DNA of 64,000 bases from Cyanophora paradoxa (lineage: Eukaryota; Glaucocystophyceae; Cyanophorales; Cyanophoraceae), in the NCBI GenBank assembly GCA_004431415.1, contig QPMI01000542.1, positions 484,373 to 548,372 on the forward strand, in the 5' to 3' direction. Made by a program: the position numbers and the translations under genes. Each line of letters begins with the position of its first letter. Positions within the stretch are counted from its first letter, which is position 1. Positions 22,201 to 34,917 of the stretch are shown here, one piece after another. The notes below the pieces were generated by a model. That model was not told the origin of the DNA. It worked only from the letters and a program-made list of their open reading frames with translations, and made no database searches.

Positions 22201-25200
22201 CCGCCCTTCGCCTTTCCCCCATCACGACCTTTGGCCAGCCGCGGGCTGGTACTGCTGCTGGACGCGTACGACGAACTGGAAACGGGGGCCGCCCGCCCGC
22301 CCGCCCTCTGGAGCGGCAACGAGCTCGGCAAGTGGGCCTCCGCCGTTGTCATCACGTGCCGCTCGGCGTACCTCGCCGCCCAGCCCGACTACCCCGTGCG
22401 CGTCCCCTCGGGTCCCGGCAGTCTAGCCCGCCCCGCCGCGCCCTGCGACCGCCCCGCAGTCGCTGTTCGCGCTGGGGGGCGATCGCGGCGCGCTCGAGGA
22501 GATCTGCACCCACCCCTTCGATGCCGGACAGGTGCCCGCCCTTCCAACAGCGGCTGCTCCGGCCCCGTGCTGACCGCCGCCGGCCGTCCTGCAGGTGAAG
22601 GACTACATTCACAAGTACATCGGCCTGTACGGCCCAAGTGCCGCCGAAGGGTTGCGGGACCCGGACTGCACGTGGACCGTGGAGGAGTACGCGGCGCGTA
22701 TCGCGCAGGTCCCTGGCACCGCGACGCTCATCGAGAACCCCTTCACGCTCACGTGCGTCCGATCCGATGATCCATGCTAGCTCGCGCCTGATGATTGCCG
22801 TCGCCTGGGGCGTGCAGTATGGTCGTGAAATCGCTGCCGAAGATCCTGAAGAGCCGGTGAGCCCCTCTAGATCTCTCCGCACGTCAACGCGCCAGTTGTC
22901 TCACTTCAGCATTCCGCAGCGAGGCGGCCCACTCAGAGAACCCGCCGGCCAAGGCCGCCGCAACGTACCTCCTGACGATCCGCGAGCTCTACCAGCAGTT
23001 CGTCGAGGTGCGCCGGGGCGCTGCCGCCCCGTTGGTCATGGGCCGCCGGCCGAATGGCGGCTGACGGCGTTCGTGGGCAGCTGTGGTTCAAGCGGCAGTG
23101 GGAGGAGAAGTTGACATTGAAGGAGACGGGTACGGTTGATGGCACCTTTTCGTAGTCTGCCCGATTGCACCAAATAATTATGATAGAAATGACCATGACG
23201 CCCCGTTTCCAACTTTCACTGATCGAATTCGAAATCTTAAACAATTATTTCTTTGATTTCGTGCTCTGATGCGTACACGTAACGCCGTCGCCAGGCGACA
23301 TGAAGGACTGGACGCTGAGCGATTTCCAGGAGTACTCCCGCGGGTACTGCAAGGACCTCGCCGACGCCATGTTCCGAGTGCGGGCCTCCCGCCCTCTGCA
23401 GCGCTCGCCGCTGATGCCAGGGGCTGTGCCACGATGCAGGCAGCCGTCTCCGAAGTGCTCTGCCCGCCGAAGAAGGCGAAGGGCGCGCAGTACGTTCCTC
23501 GCGGTGCGAAGGCGGCGGATGCGACGGCGGCCGCGCCGGCGGAGGGCGCGCAGGGCGCCGATCGCGACCTCAGGCTCTGCATCGAGCTCCTCACGGACAC
23601 GTCGGACCCCGTCCTCGCCTTCTGCCGCGACAACTGCCCGCTGCGCGTCGCCCGGGCAGCCGACGGTGGCACGGCCGTCCGCTTCCTCCACAAGGCCCGC
23701 CCGCCCCGTGGCGCCATCCCTCGCCCTGACGTCTGCGACAGACGCTCCTGGAGTACTTTGTCGCAGAAGGGGCGTACGCCGAAGGCGCCAACGCGTTCCG
23801 ATCGGTGCGCACGAATCGCCACTCCCGCCAGTGCGTGGCTCGAATGTGCACCCTCGCCGCTTCTCAGGCAATCGAGGGCGAGGCGGCCCCGCAAGAGGAG
23901 CGCGCCCGGCCGCAGGCGAAGCTGCAGGCCCTCCGCCGGGTGCAGTCCATCGCCGACGGCAGCGCCGCCGTCGTGCGGGCGAACCCCAGCCTCCTCCACC
24001 TGCGGTGCGCATGCGAAGTCGACGTCCCCTCACTCCTGTCCTCGCTCCGCTCAGAACTCGTTTTAAAATTTTCCCTGCCAGATTGCTGACGAAGGAGCCG
24101 AAGATCCTCCAGTTCATCGCCGACTGCTGCACCACCGACATCGACTACCGCAACGTGCGCTGCGCCGCTGCAGCTGCGGCTGAGCACATCGCTTGCCTTG
24201 AAATCGGACACCTGCGCAGAATCTGCTGGAGCTGATCGAGAGGAGCCGCCGCGAAGACGCCACGCCGGGAGACATCACCGCCTCGGCCAACGCCATGACG
24301 ATCCTGAACCGCGGTGAAGTCTGCCTGCTTGCGATCGCGACGCAATTGACACTGCCCGCAGCCGGTTACAGCTTTGCAGGCAGCAGCCTTCGACGCGTGC
24401 GGGTGCCTGGGGCAGACCTGCAGCGGCTGGAAGCGGTGGAGGCGGACCTGCGCGGGGCGGACCTCACGGGCTGCAGCCTCCTCGACGCGAATCTCGCCAG
24501 GGCGGACCTCCGCGGGGCAGTGCTCACCGACTGCAGCGTCACCCTCAACCCAGCGCTAAGAGGGCATGAAGGTTTTGTGAGGGCTGTTGCCATAACTCGG
24601 GTGCGCTGCTAAAACGATATCGATGAACGGCTCGGGCCCGAGGCTGATCGCGGGGGCCTCGGGGGCCTCTCGGCGGGCCGCAGGACGGGAAGCGCGCCGT
24701 GTCGGGGAGCGCCGACAAGACGCTGCGGGTGTGGGACCTGGAGAGCGGGGCGGAGCTGCGGCGCTTCGCGGGACACGAAATCGGGGTCACCTCCGTGGCG
24801 ATCTCGCCAGTGCGCAGGGGGCGGGACGGGGCTCGGGGTCTGAGGCTGATCGCGGGGGCCTCGGGGGCCCCGCGGCGGGCCGCAGGACGGGAAGCGCGCC
24901 GTGTCGGGGAGCGCCGACAAGACGCTGCGGGTGTGGGACCTGGAGAGCGGGGAGGAGCTGCGGCGCCTCGCGGGCCACGAGGGCCAAGTAAACTCGGTGG
25001 CAATCTCGCTGGTGCGCGGGGGGCGGGCCGGGGTTCGGGGTCTGAGGCTGATTTGGAGAGCCTCGGTGGCCTCTCGGCGGGCCGCAGGACGGGAAGCGCG
25101 CCGTGTCGGGGAGCGACGACAAGACACTCCGGGTGTGGGACCTGGAGAGCGGGGCGGAGCTGCGGCGCCTCGCGGGCCACGAGAAGGCAGTCCACTCAGT

Positions 25201-28200
25201 GGCGATCTTGCCGGTGCACGGGAGCGGGTCGATGCTGGCCATCGGGGGCTGAGGCTGATCATGAGCGCCTCGGGGCCCTCTTGGCGGGCCGCAGGACGGG
25301 AAGCGCGCCGTGTCGGGAGGCGCCGACCAGACGCTGCGGGTGTGGGACCTGGAGAGCGGGGCAGAGCTGCGGCGCCTCGCGGGCCACAATGACTCAGTCA
25401 CCTCGGTGGCGATCTCGCCGGTACACGGGGGGCGGGCTGGGGCTCGGGGTCGGAGGCTGATCGCGGGGCCTCCGGGGCCTCTCGCGATCGGCGGGCCGCA
25501 GGACGGGAAGCGCGCCGTGTCGGGGAGTTTCGACGAGACGCTGCGGGTGTGGGACCTGGAGAGCGGGGCGGAGCTGCGGCGCCTCGGAATCGCCGTCCAA
25601 GGTTACCTTGCAGCGGTCTGGTCGGTGGCTATTTCGCCAGTGCGTGGGGGGCGGGCCGAGGCTCGGGGCCGAACGCTGACGATCGGGACCTCGGGGGCCT
25701 CCCGGCGGGCTGCAGGACGGGAAGCTCGCCGTGTCAGGGAGCAACGACAACACGCTGCGGGTGTGGGACCTTGAGAGCGGGGCGGAGCTGCGGCGCCTCC
25801 CGGGCCACGGGCGTTTGGTATTCTCAGTGGCGATCTCGCCGGTGGGCGAGGGGCGCGCAGGGGCTCGGGGTCGGAGGCTGATCATGGGGGCCTCCGGGGC
25901 CTCTCGCGATTGGCGGGCCGCAGGACGGGAAGCGCGCCGTGTCGGGGAGTTTCGACGAGACGCTGCGGGTGTGGGACCTGGAGAGCGGGGCGGAGCTGCG
26001 GCGCCTCGCGGGCCACGAGGCCGAAGTAAACTCGGTGGCAATCTCGCTGGTGCACGGGGGGCGGGCCGGGGCTCGGGGTCTGGGGCTGATCGCGGGGGCT
26101 TCGGGGGCCTCTCGCGATCGGCGGGCCGCAGGACGGGAAGCGCGCCGTGTCGGGGAGCGGTGACAACACTCTGCGGGTGTGGGACCTGGAGAGCGGGGCG
26201 GAGCTGCGGCGCCTCGCGGGCCACGAAAGTGGGGTCACCTCGGTGGCGATCTCGCCGGTGCGCGGGGGGCGGGCTGGGTCTGGGGGTCTCAGGCTGATCG
26301 CGTGGGCCTCCGGGCCTCTCGGCGGGCCGCAGGACGGGAAGCGCGCGGTGTCGGGGAGCGAAGACAACACGCTGCGGGTGTGGGACCTGGAGAGCGGGGC
26401 GGAGCTGCGGCGCCTCGCCGGCCACGATGGCTGGGTCACCTCGGTGGCAATCTCAGCCGTGCGTGGGGAGAGGGCTGGGGCTTGGGGTCTGACGTTGAGC
26501 ATGGGGGCCTCGGGGGCCCCTCGGCGGGCCGCAGGACGGGAAGCGTGCCGTATCAGGGAGCCACTACAAGACGCTGCGGGTGTGGGACCTGGAGAGCGGG
26601 ATGCGTACGAAGCTGCGGTGCCTAGGGGGCCACGAGGATCAGCTCACCTCGGTGGCAATCTCGCCGGTTTGCGGGAACCGCGCCTGGGCTTACGGTGTGA
26701 GGCTGATTGTGGGAGCCTTGGGGGCCTCTCGGCGGGCCGCAGGACGGGAAGCGCGCCGTGTCGGGGAGCAGGGACAGGACGATGCGGGTGTGGGACCTGG
26801 AGAGCGGGGTGGAGTTGCGGCACCTCAAAGGCCACAAATTCTGGGCCCAGTCGGTGGCGATCTCGCTGGTGCGCGGGGAGTGGGCCGAGGCTCGGAGTCT
26901 CAGGCTGATCGCGTGGGCCTCTGGGGTCTCTCGGCGGGCCGCAGGACGGGAAGCGCGCCGTGTCGGGAGGCGCCGACCAGACGCTGCGGGTGTGGGACCT
27001 GGAGGGCGGGGCGGAGTTGCGGTGCCTCGCGGGCCACAAGGAAACGGTCACATCGGTGGCGATTTCGCCGGTTTGCAGGGGCCGCGCCAGGGCTTCGGGC
27101 CTGAGGCTGATTTGGAGAGCCTCGGTGGCCTCTCGGCGGGCCGCAGGACGGGAAGTTCGCCGTGTCAGGGGGCGACGACAAGACGCTGCGGGTGTGGGAT
27201 CTGGAGAGTGGGGCGGAGTTGCGGTGCCTCGCGGGCCACGAGCACGAGGTCAAGTCGGTGGCAACTTCGCTGGTGCGCGGGGGGCGGGCCGGGGCTCGGG
27301 GTCTGAGGCTGATCGCCGGGGCCTCGGGGGCCTCTCGGCGGGCCGCAGGACGGGAAGCGCGCCGTGTCGGGGAGCCACGACAACATGCTGCGGGTGTGGG
27401 ACCTGTCGAGCGGGGCGGAGCTTGCGAGAACGGAGTTCCCTAGGCCAAGTACTTATGATCAAGTCGAATTCAAACTTGTCTTTTCAAAGGTAAGTTTCTT
27501 CGTTCACGCATATGCGCGGTTCACTCAATGTCTCGCTTTCTCACATCGAGCGTTTATAGGATGCAGCGGCGCTTCGCATCCACTCTCGAACAGGAGAGGG
27601 GGCGGCGTACGTGTGGCGCTGGCAGTCGGCAGTGCTGACCAGGGTGGACAAGGAGCAGGGGCTGCAATCCGAGGAGTCGGGTGGATCGGAGTGGGCAGAG
27701 AGAGAGAATGGAGATCGTGAACCCACGGCTTCTTCGATCGCAGTTGCCGAGGTGCCTCGTCTGAAGATATCGACGTGTTCTGGCTGTTCCCCTACTTAGA
27801 CTGCTCCTCGGGCAGGGCGCGCTGGGCGGGCGGGGCCTGATCGCCGTCGGTCGCCCCGACGGGACCATCACGGTGTCGACTCTCCCCGTGCACATGCACC
27901 CCTGCTATGCTGCCGCCTGCCCGCCTGCCCCCCCGCAGTGCCGCTGACCGCCCGCCTGCCCCCCCGGCCCGCAGCACGTGTTCTGTGCCAGGCGCATTGG
28001 CACGAATCGCGCACAGGAGTTCCGCGGCTGCAAGGTGCGCGTGCAACCCTCAGACTTACCCTCAGGACGCCCTCGTGACCACGCGCGGCGGCAGTACGAC
28101 GGGGCGACGGTGATGTCGGGGAAGCTCGCGCTGCTGCTGGAGCAGGAGGGCGGCGTGCGGCTCGAGGCGGGCGAGGGCGGGGCCGGCGAGGGGGGCGGGG

Positions 28201-28250
28201 AGGGGCCCGAGCCCGCCGTGCGCCTGTGGCTCCCAGTGAAGGACGAGTGA
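19261..28250 (+). CDS. NLR2: MGCGAS-anchored helical N-terminus, NACHT, pentapeptide, WD40 STAND protein
   Basis: The protein starts MGCGASSPTPSNASS, again a probable lipid anchor. In place of TIR, exons between about 19540 and 21710 encode Ala/Leu-rich helical segments: ADELRKLSALED, LLDVLLSLRRSTVLARVPPA, FDGVSSFGVTTAMELVAAAK and EWMERLAAAA. I do not recognise this domain. From about 21725 (exon YAKTEVGDKDAAQALALYVH) the gene parallels NLR1: Walker A GEPGSSKST (about 21950), Walker B LVLLLDAYDEL (about 22247), ENPFTLT, FLHK before a GC-donor intron (after 23695), and pentapeptide repeats at about 24365-24540. Fourteen WD40 exons (24684-27416) and a C-terminal exon pair follow, with the stop at 28248-28250. 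Between 27417 and 27810 the exon pattern differs from NLR1 and was not resolved. N-terminal domain exchange on a constant NACHT body is typical of NLR families. Confidence 0.8.
24684..27416 (+). repeat. Tandem WD40 exon array, 14 units of about 205 bp
   Basis: Same exon-plus-intron unit as in NLR1, beginning with cgcaggacgggaagcgcgcc. Some introns carry a cgcgatcggcgggccgcag variant (about 25490, 25905, 26113) shared by several units, showing local unit-to-unit copying within this array. Variable exon positions fall after GH in each repeat, for example EIGVTS, EAEVNS, NDSVTS, GRLVFS. Confidence 0.88.
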
Positions 28251-28721
28251 CCGCAGCGTTGTTCCTTGTTGGTCATGAGGTCTGTATATGTACACGTCGC
28301 TTTTCTGTCGACGTCGCACGTTTCGTACGATCGTTGCGTCGGCATCGCGATCGTGCGATCGTTGTGCGCACGTGTACATGTTCGATGTCTGTCGGCGTCT
28401 GGCTTTCGAAGAAGCATGCGCGTGCGATTGCAAGTAGGCGGCCTGCACAAGTAGAGCGCCTATAACTAGCTATATATAGCAGATGCATGCTTTAATTTGA
28501 AGCCGAGCGCCTCTTGCAGTACTAGTAGTCGGCGGGCGCAGCTGGAATCACCCCACGCGTACACCATCTAGCTCCAAGAGCTCATGAGGCCAGGGCCAGG
28601 GGCCGGCCCGGCCCTGTTCCCCTCTGCCATGGGATATAGATCTACTCACGGATCCCCCGGGGGCGGCAAGAAGTTCCTTTGAATTCGTATATACACGCGG
28701 AGCTGCGGGGCGGGCCGGCGG
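28251..28721. other. Convergent intergenic region, copy 2
   Basis: Counterpart of 15033-15405, longer by about 100 bp. It carries gatcgtgcgatcgttg-type words and the shared ccagggccaggggccggcc segment near 28583. No gene seen. Confidence 0.65.
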
Positions 28722-31700
28722 CTAGTCGCAGTCGCTCGCCTCGTCCTCCGAGTCGGCGACCTTCGCCCGCCGCGCCGCCCCCGCCCTGCGCCCGCCCCTC
28801 AGCCTCCGCCCGGCCCGGTTGGAAGGGAGGGGGGGGCCCGCGCACCGCCCCCGGGCCTTGCCGGCGGCCGCGGGGCCCGCCGCCGCCGCCGCCGTGCGGT
28901 TCCGCGGCTTCAGCACCGGCGCCTCCTCCTGCTCCTCCTCCTCCTCGTCGCTCGCGGGCTTGGCCTTGGCCTTGCCCCGCGCCGCCGCCGCGCGCCGCCG
29001 CGGCGCCGGCGCCTCGTCGAGCTCCATCGCGTCGCCGCTCGCCTCCTCCTCGCCCGACGAGGGCGCCGCCGCCTTCTTCCGCCCGCCCCCGCGCCCCTTG
29101 CCCTTCGCCGCCGCCTTCGGCCCGCGGCCCTTTGCCGGCGTCTTCGAGACCTGCGGCGCGACGCCGAGTCGGGCGCGGCCGCAAGGGCTGGGCGGGCGGG
29201 TGGGCGCGGGGGCGGGGCGGGCCTTGCCGCGGGCCTTGGGCGCGGCGCCGGCGCCGTCGTCGTCGCTCGCCTCGTTCGCGTTGCTCGTCTTGCGGCCCGC
29301 GTTCTCCTTGTCCTCTGCGGCGGCGGCGGCACGGCCGGGCCGGCTCGGCCTGGGGCGGTGCGCCGGAGTGAGGGGGGGGCCGGGGCCGGGGTGCGCACCC
29401 TCGGCGTCGCTGCCGGCCCTGGCTGGCGCCTTCCGCCCACGACGGCCCTTCGTCGCGTTCGTCGCCTTCTCGACCGTCTGCGGGCGCCGGCGCCTCAGCC
29501 GAAAGCAGGCCGGCCGGGAGTCGAGCCCGGGCCGCGCGGACCTCGCGGTCCTCGACGCCCTGCTGGTGGGCGGCGTTCATCTTCGCCTCGAGCTCCTCCG
29601 CCGCCTGCTTCGTCTCCGCCTTCGTCGACCGCTTCGCCTGCGGAGGAGGCGGCGCCGAGCTGCGTCGGCCGGGCGCAGCGGGCGGCGGGGGCGGGGGTGG
29701 TGGGGGACCTTGGCGATGGTGCCGACGAAGCAGTCGTAGACGTCCTTGTCGCCCAGGGCCGGCGCGTAGAGCGGGAAGAGGTCGCCGAGCTTCTTCGCGC
29801 TCTTGTCGTTGCACGGGAGCTGCGGCCCCGCAGCACGCGCGTGAGGAGGGCGGAGGAAGGGCGGGGCGGGGCGGGGCGGGGCGGGGCGGGGCGGGGCGGG
29901 GCGGGGCGGGCCTGGGAGATGCAGAAGGCGATGTTGCGCCAGACGTGGGGCTCCTGCGTGCCGGGGAAGCGGTGGCAGAGCTTCTCGTGCAGCGACTCGA
30001 TCTGCCGCTCCAGCGTGACAAAGGGCAGCAGGACCTGCATCGGGGCGCGCTCAGCCGCGGCTCGGTCGGGGGAGGGAAAGGGAGAGGGGGGCGGGGGCGC
30101 CTTCATGACGGCCTGGAAGGAGGAGGCGGAGACGGCGGGGTCGACGGAGAGGCGCGAGATGACGTCCGGCAGGATGTTGTAGATCGGGTTGTTTGCTGCG
30201 CCGCCGCCCACCCGCCCGCTCGATGCCCGTCTGGTGCGGGCGGGCGGGGGGCGCGCGCACATTTCTTGGAGAGCTCCTGGAAGAAGAGGTGGGCGAGGTC
30301 CTTGATGCGCGGCTCGCCGTCCACCAGGCACAGCGCCATCTCCCCGATGTTCCCCTTGACCTGGAGAAGGAGGAGGAGGCTTCGGTGAGCTCGGAGAAGC
30401 TTAAAGTGGGCGGGGCGGGGCAGGGCGGGGAGGGCGGCGGGCGCGCGCCTTGACCATGTCGTTGAGGACGAGGTGGGAGAGGACCATGAGCGTGTTCTTG
30501 CGCACCGTCGTGTCCTCGTCGCGCAGCCGCGCGTACACGTGCTCCGTCCACGGATCCACCTGCGTCAGAGCGTCAGGCCTCGGCGCAGAACTTCGTTTTC
30601 TTGGACCAGGGGGGGGGGGGGGGCGGACCTGGTTGGGGAAGCGGAAGGCGATGTCGCCGAGGGAGATGACGATGTTCGAGCGGACGCCGGCCTCGGGCGC
30701 CGCCTTCAGCACCGAGAAGAGCAGCTGCAGGTGCGCCTCGCTGCGCGCGGCGCGGAGCGCGCTCAGGCGGCGCCGGGCGGGGCGGGCGGGCGGGGCGGGC
30801 GGGCGGGGATCGGATGGGCGGGGCGCACCAGAACTCGGAGCTGACGCACATGAGCTTGCAGAGGGCGAGCACCGCCGAGGCCTTCAGCGCCGGGTCCTGG
30901 GGGGCGGCCGCGTCAGTCAGAAGGGTCCGAGCAGGGGAGGGGAGAGGGGCCGGCGGGGCGGGGCGGGGCGCACCGAGTAGCGGCGTGGCTGCTCGCAGAC
31001 GCGGGCGACGAGGGGCCCGAAGGCGCCCAGGAGCGAGTCGCCCAGCAGCTGCCGCTCCGTCATCTCCCGCAGCGCCTCCTCCTCCGCGTCCGCCGCCGCC
31101 GCGCTGATCCCCAGCTCCTCGTCCAGGTCGTTGCCCGCCGCGCTCTTCCGCCCGCTCTTGCGCGGCTTCGCGCCGCCCTCGGCGCCCCCCTCCTCCGCGT
31201 CCTCCTCCTCCTCGCCCGCCTTCTTCTTGCCCTTCCTCTTCTCCTTCTCCTTCGCCGCCGCCGCGTCCTTCTCCTTGGCCGCCTTCAGCGCCGTCGCTGC
31301 GAGGCGGGGAGCGTCAGCCTCGGAATGAGATCTCAAGGAGAAGGAAAGGGGGCGCGCCCTTGTCGGCGGCCTCCTGCTGTGTGAGGAGCTCGATCTGGGC
31401 GCGGCGCCGCTTGATGAGCGCGGCGACCTCCTCCATGTAGACGACGTGCTTGAGCGCCACGTGCCCCACGACGAAGAAGAGCCGCGCAAGCTGCCCCGGC
31501 GTCGCCTCCCCGGGCGCCGCAGCCGCCGCCTCCGCCGGAGCCGGCGCCGGCGCCTCGGCGTCGGCCGCCATCGCGTCGCCGCCTTCGGCGCCGCCGCCGC
31601 TGCTGCTGCTGCTGCCGGAGCTCCCGCGGCCCGATGCGGCGTCCGAGCCGGAGGCGGATGACGAGGAGGAGGAGGAGCCGTCGCCGAAGACGCGGCGGGC

Positions 31701-34700
31701 GAGGCGGCGGAGGAGCTCCGCGCAGAGCTCCTCGGGCCGCAGGCACAGCGCGTACACCGCGTTGATCGCCTGCGAAGGGTGCGGCCCGTCAGCTCACTGC
31801 GACCAACAGAGCCAGGAACGGGGGGGCGGGCCTGCTCGGCGGCGGGGAACCAGCTGGCGTCGTTGAGGCCCTCGCCCTCGATGATGCGCGCGAGCTTGCG
31901 GAAGATGGCGTGCCCGGGCTTCAGCTTCGCCTCCAGCGCCCGCTTCAGGTCTTCGGGCCCCTCGGTCAGAGCGGGCAGGCGCCGGGGCGGGCCGCGGGGC
32001 GCGGGGCGGGGCGCACCGGGGAACTCGCGCTTGGCGAGCTTCTGGAGGGCCACACACGTGTAGCGGGCGACGAGCTCGTCGTCCTGGAGGCGGCAAGGGC
32101 GCGGGGGGGCGGCGGTCGGCGCGGAGGGGAGAAGATCTAAAGGGCGGACGGGCGGGGCGCACGCGGCAGCGGGGGCCGAAGCCGACGGAGATGAGGGTCT
32201 GGACGTTGGCGTGGATGATCTCGGGGCGGGCGTTGCCCGCGAAGCAGAGGACCATGAGCGCCCCGCGCGCGTTCTCCTTCTTCACGTTCGGGATCCGGTG
32301 CGCTGCGGGCGGCCGATCAGCGCGCGCCGGATCCCAGAGAGGAGTTAAGCAGAAGAAGAAGAAGGAGTTAAAAGAAGTTAGAAGTTAGCAAAGAGGAGTT
32401 AAACAGACGCACAGAAAAAGTCCCAGAGGGCGGCGATGACGGAGGCGGGGAGGTCGCCGGCGCGCGTCAGGCACGCGACGAGCTCCTCGAGGGACGTCAG
32501 CTCGCCGAGGTTCGCCTGCACGGCGAGCCGCACGAGCCCGTGCGCGACCGCCTGCGCGAAGCGGGCCTCGCGCTGGTCGGCGGAGAGGTGCGGCGCGTCG
32601 GGGAGGATCGGCTGCAGGTAGATGCGCTTGAAGGCGTCCAGCACGCGGGTCGAGATGTCGCCCTCCTTGCTCCAGACGAGCAGGAGCATGCGGCGGATGC
32701 CCTCCTCGGCCGCGTCCAGCTGCAGCGCGTGCGCCTTGACGAGGAAGTCGACCGCCTCCGTGACGTCGCCGGCCGTGCGGGAGCCGAGCAGCTGGCAGAT
32801 GCCGGGCATCGCCTCGCCCAGCTCCTTGACCAGGTCCCGCGCCGTCGCCTCGCGCTCCAGCTCCGCCCGCAGCTTCGTCAGCCGCTCCGACGTCAGCTCC
32901 TCGTCCGCCACCGTCGCCTCCACCTCGACCCCGGCTTCGGCCTCGGCCTCCGCCTCCGCCTCGGCGGCTGCGTCGCCGCCCTCAGCGTCCATCCCGTCCT
33001 CCTTCTCCGCCGCCTCCGCGCCGGCGCCGGCGCCGGCACCGGCGCCGGCCGCACGGCCCGCCACGCCGGCCCGCGCCGCGGCGCTGGCGCCCGCGGCCGC
33101 ACGGAGCGCCTCGAGCTGCGGGGCCGGTGAGCGGGCGCGGGCGGGCAGCCGGCTTCGCGGGGCAGACCTCGGCGTCGACGGCGGCCTGGAGGCGGGCGAC
33201 GTCGGCCTCGATGGGGGCCAGGCGGAGCGAGGGGCGGAAGGGGTTGTGCTCCAGCAGCGTCCCGAGCAGCTGCACGGCGCTCTTGCGGACGATGGCGCTC
33301 TTGTCCTCGAGCCGCCGCGCCGCCACCGCGGCCACCGTGCGGAACTCCGTGGGGAGGAGCACGCGCTTCTCGGCGCAGGTGTTCTCGACGAGGTAGGTCC
33401 AGGCCTGGAGGACGCGGCCGCGCGTGTAGGCCGAGACGTCGCGCGCCCGGGCGCGCAGCATCTCGATGAAGGAGGCGCGCGTCTTCTCCCGCATCTCGCT
33501 CTCCGGCAGCGTGGCGAGGTAGTCCAGGCACCGCGCCGCCACCGCCACCACCGCGTTGCGCATGTGGTAGCTCTGTCGGCGGGGGAGAGTCAGGCGGGGC
33601 GGGGAGGGCGAGAGCGGCGCGGCTCGCCTCGCCGGAGATGAGGGGGTACACGTGGCGCATCTGCGTGAGGGCGTCCGCGGGGGCGCGGTCGCCCAGCTCC
33701 GTGAGGAACGTGCAGAAGGACTTGGCGCCCTCGTTGTCCCGCGCCAGGTCCTTGTGGTCCAGCCGCCCGATCTCCCTGCCGGGCCCGCCGCTCGGGGGGA
33801 GGGGGGTGGAGGTGGGGGAGGATGGGGAGGGGGGTACGCGTACACGAGGACGAGCTCGAGGAAGGACTTGCGGGCGGGGGAGCCCTCCGGGAAGCAGCAG
33901 ACGAGCTCGGCGCCGTGGAGGCCCATCGCCTCGGAGCGGCGGATGCTGTTCACGAGCGTCGTCGCCGCCTCCGTCGCGCAGTTGCTCTCCTTGTAGCGCA
34001 GCACGGGGGCCGCGACGAGGCGGCACACGCGCTGCCGGACCTCCCGCAGGTGCGCGCCGACCGCCTTCTCGAGGATCGCGAAGGCGGCGCGGAGGTGCAG
34101 GCTCAGGAACTCGGCCTCCGGGGCCGAGGCGCCCCAGAGGCCGGCGACCTCGCCGTCGTTCTCGAAGGTCAGCGTCAGGCTGTGCACGATCTGGAAGCGG
34201 CACTCCTCCCAGTTGAAGTCCGCGTCCGACGCCGGCTTCTTCGACTGCGGCGCAAGCGCACGGGGCAGAGATGAGCGGCGAAGCTGGGCGGGCGGGCGGG
34301 CGCTGGGCAAGGCCGGGGCGCGGACCCGGCCCTTGCCGCGGCCCTTGCCGGTGGCGGCGGCCTGCGCGGACTCCTGCGCCTTCGCCGAGGCGAAGTTCTT
34401 CTCCTCCACGTCGGCGATCCATCCCAGCAGGAACGAGTACATCTTCAGCGCGTTCCGCGTCCGCGACCGCGCGCTCTGCTCCTCGCTGTCGCCGGCGTCG
34501 CGGCGGAAGTGCACGATGCCCGCCTGCACGACGCCGAGACGGTTGCACAGCGTGATGATGATGCGCCGCTTGAGGCCCGAGCTGCAGTTCGGGAACGTCC
34601 TGCGGCGGCGCAGCTCAGGAGCTCCTCGGGTTAGCTGTGTCCGCGGGCGCGCACTTCACGAAGCTGTAGAGCACGTCGAAGTTTGAGTGGTCAAGGATCT

Positions 34701-34917
34701 CCTCGGCATCTCCGCCGATCCTCTCGAAGACGGCTGCCCGCGGGTCAGCAGACGAACGCTGCGACCGAGGGCGGGCGGGCGGACCATCGAGCAGCTCCGC
34801 GGCATCGGACTCGCCGATGGCTTCTATGTCCTGTAGCTGCTCTACAACAAAGCGGTCGTCGTCCGCGGCCCGCTCCAAGTCCTCGGGGTGCAGCGGGAGC
34901 ACGAACTCGCAGTCCAT
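28722..34917 (-). CDS. Condensin complex subunit 1 (NCAPD2/CND1-like)
   Basis: This HEAT-repeat subunit of condensin compacts mitotic chromosomes together with SMC2/SMC4. The first exon begins MDCEFVLPLHPEDLERAADD (ATG at 34915-34917). A GT-AG intron joins FVK to TFPNCSSGLKRRIIITLCNR near 34600. The N-terminal condensin domain continues through GIVHFRRDAGDSEEQSARSR, FNWEECRFQIVHSLTLTFEN and the HEAT segments down to about 32400. The middle and C-terminal exons include ITAINAVYALCLRPEELCAE (about 31770), KNTLMVLSHLVLNDMVK (about 30500), KGNIGEMALCLVDGEPRIKD, NNPIYNILPDVISRLSVDP (about 30170) and HVWRNIAFCISQ (about 29940), the diagnostic Cnd1 region. An acidic/basic tail ends EDEASDCD at 28722. 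It is divergent from TPI with a 565-bp shared upstream region. Exon boundaries are approximate. Confidence 0.85.
29860..29915. repeat. Intronic (GGGGC)n run
   Basis: Nine to ten uninterrupted ggggc units lie in an intron of the condensin gene between its CISQ and LPCND exons. The equivalent intron in the truncated copy (about 16525-16570) has only a degenerate version. Confidence 0.85.
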
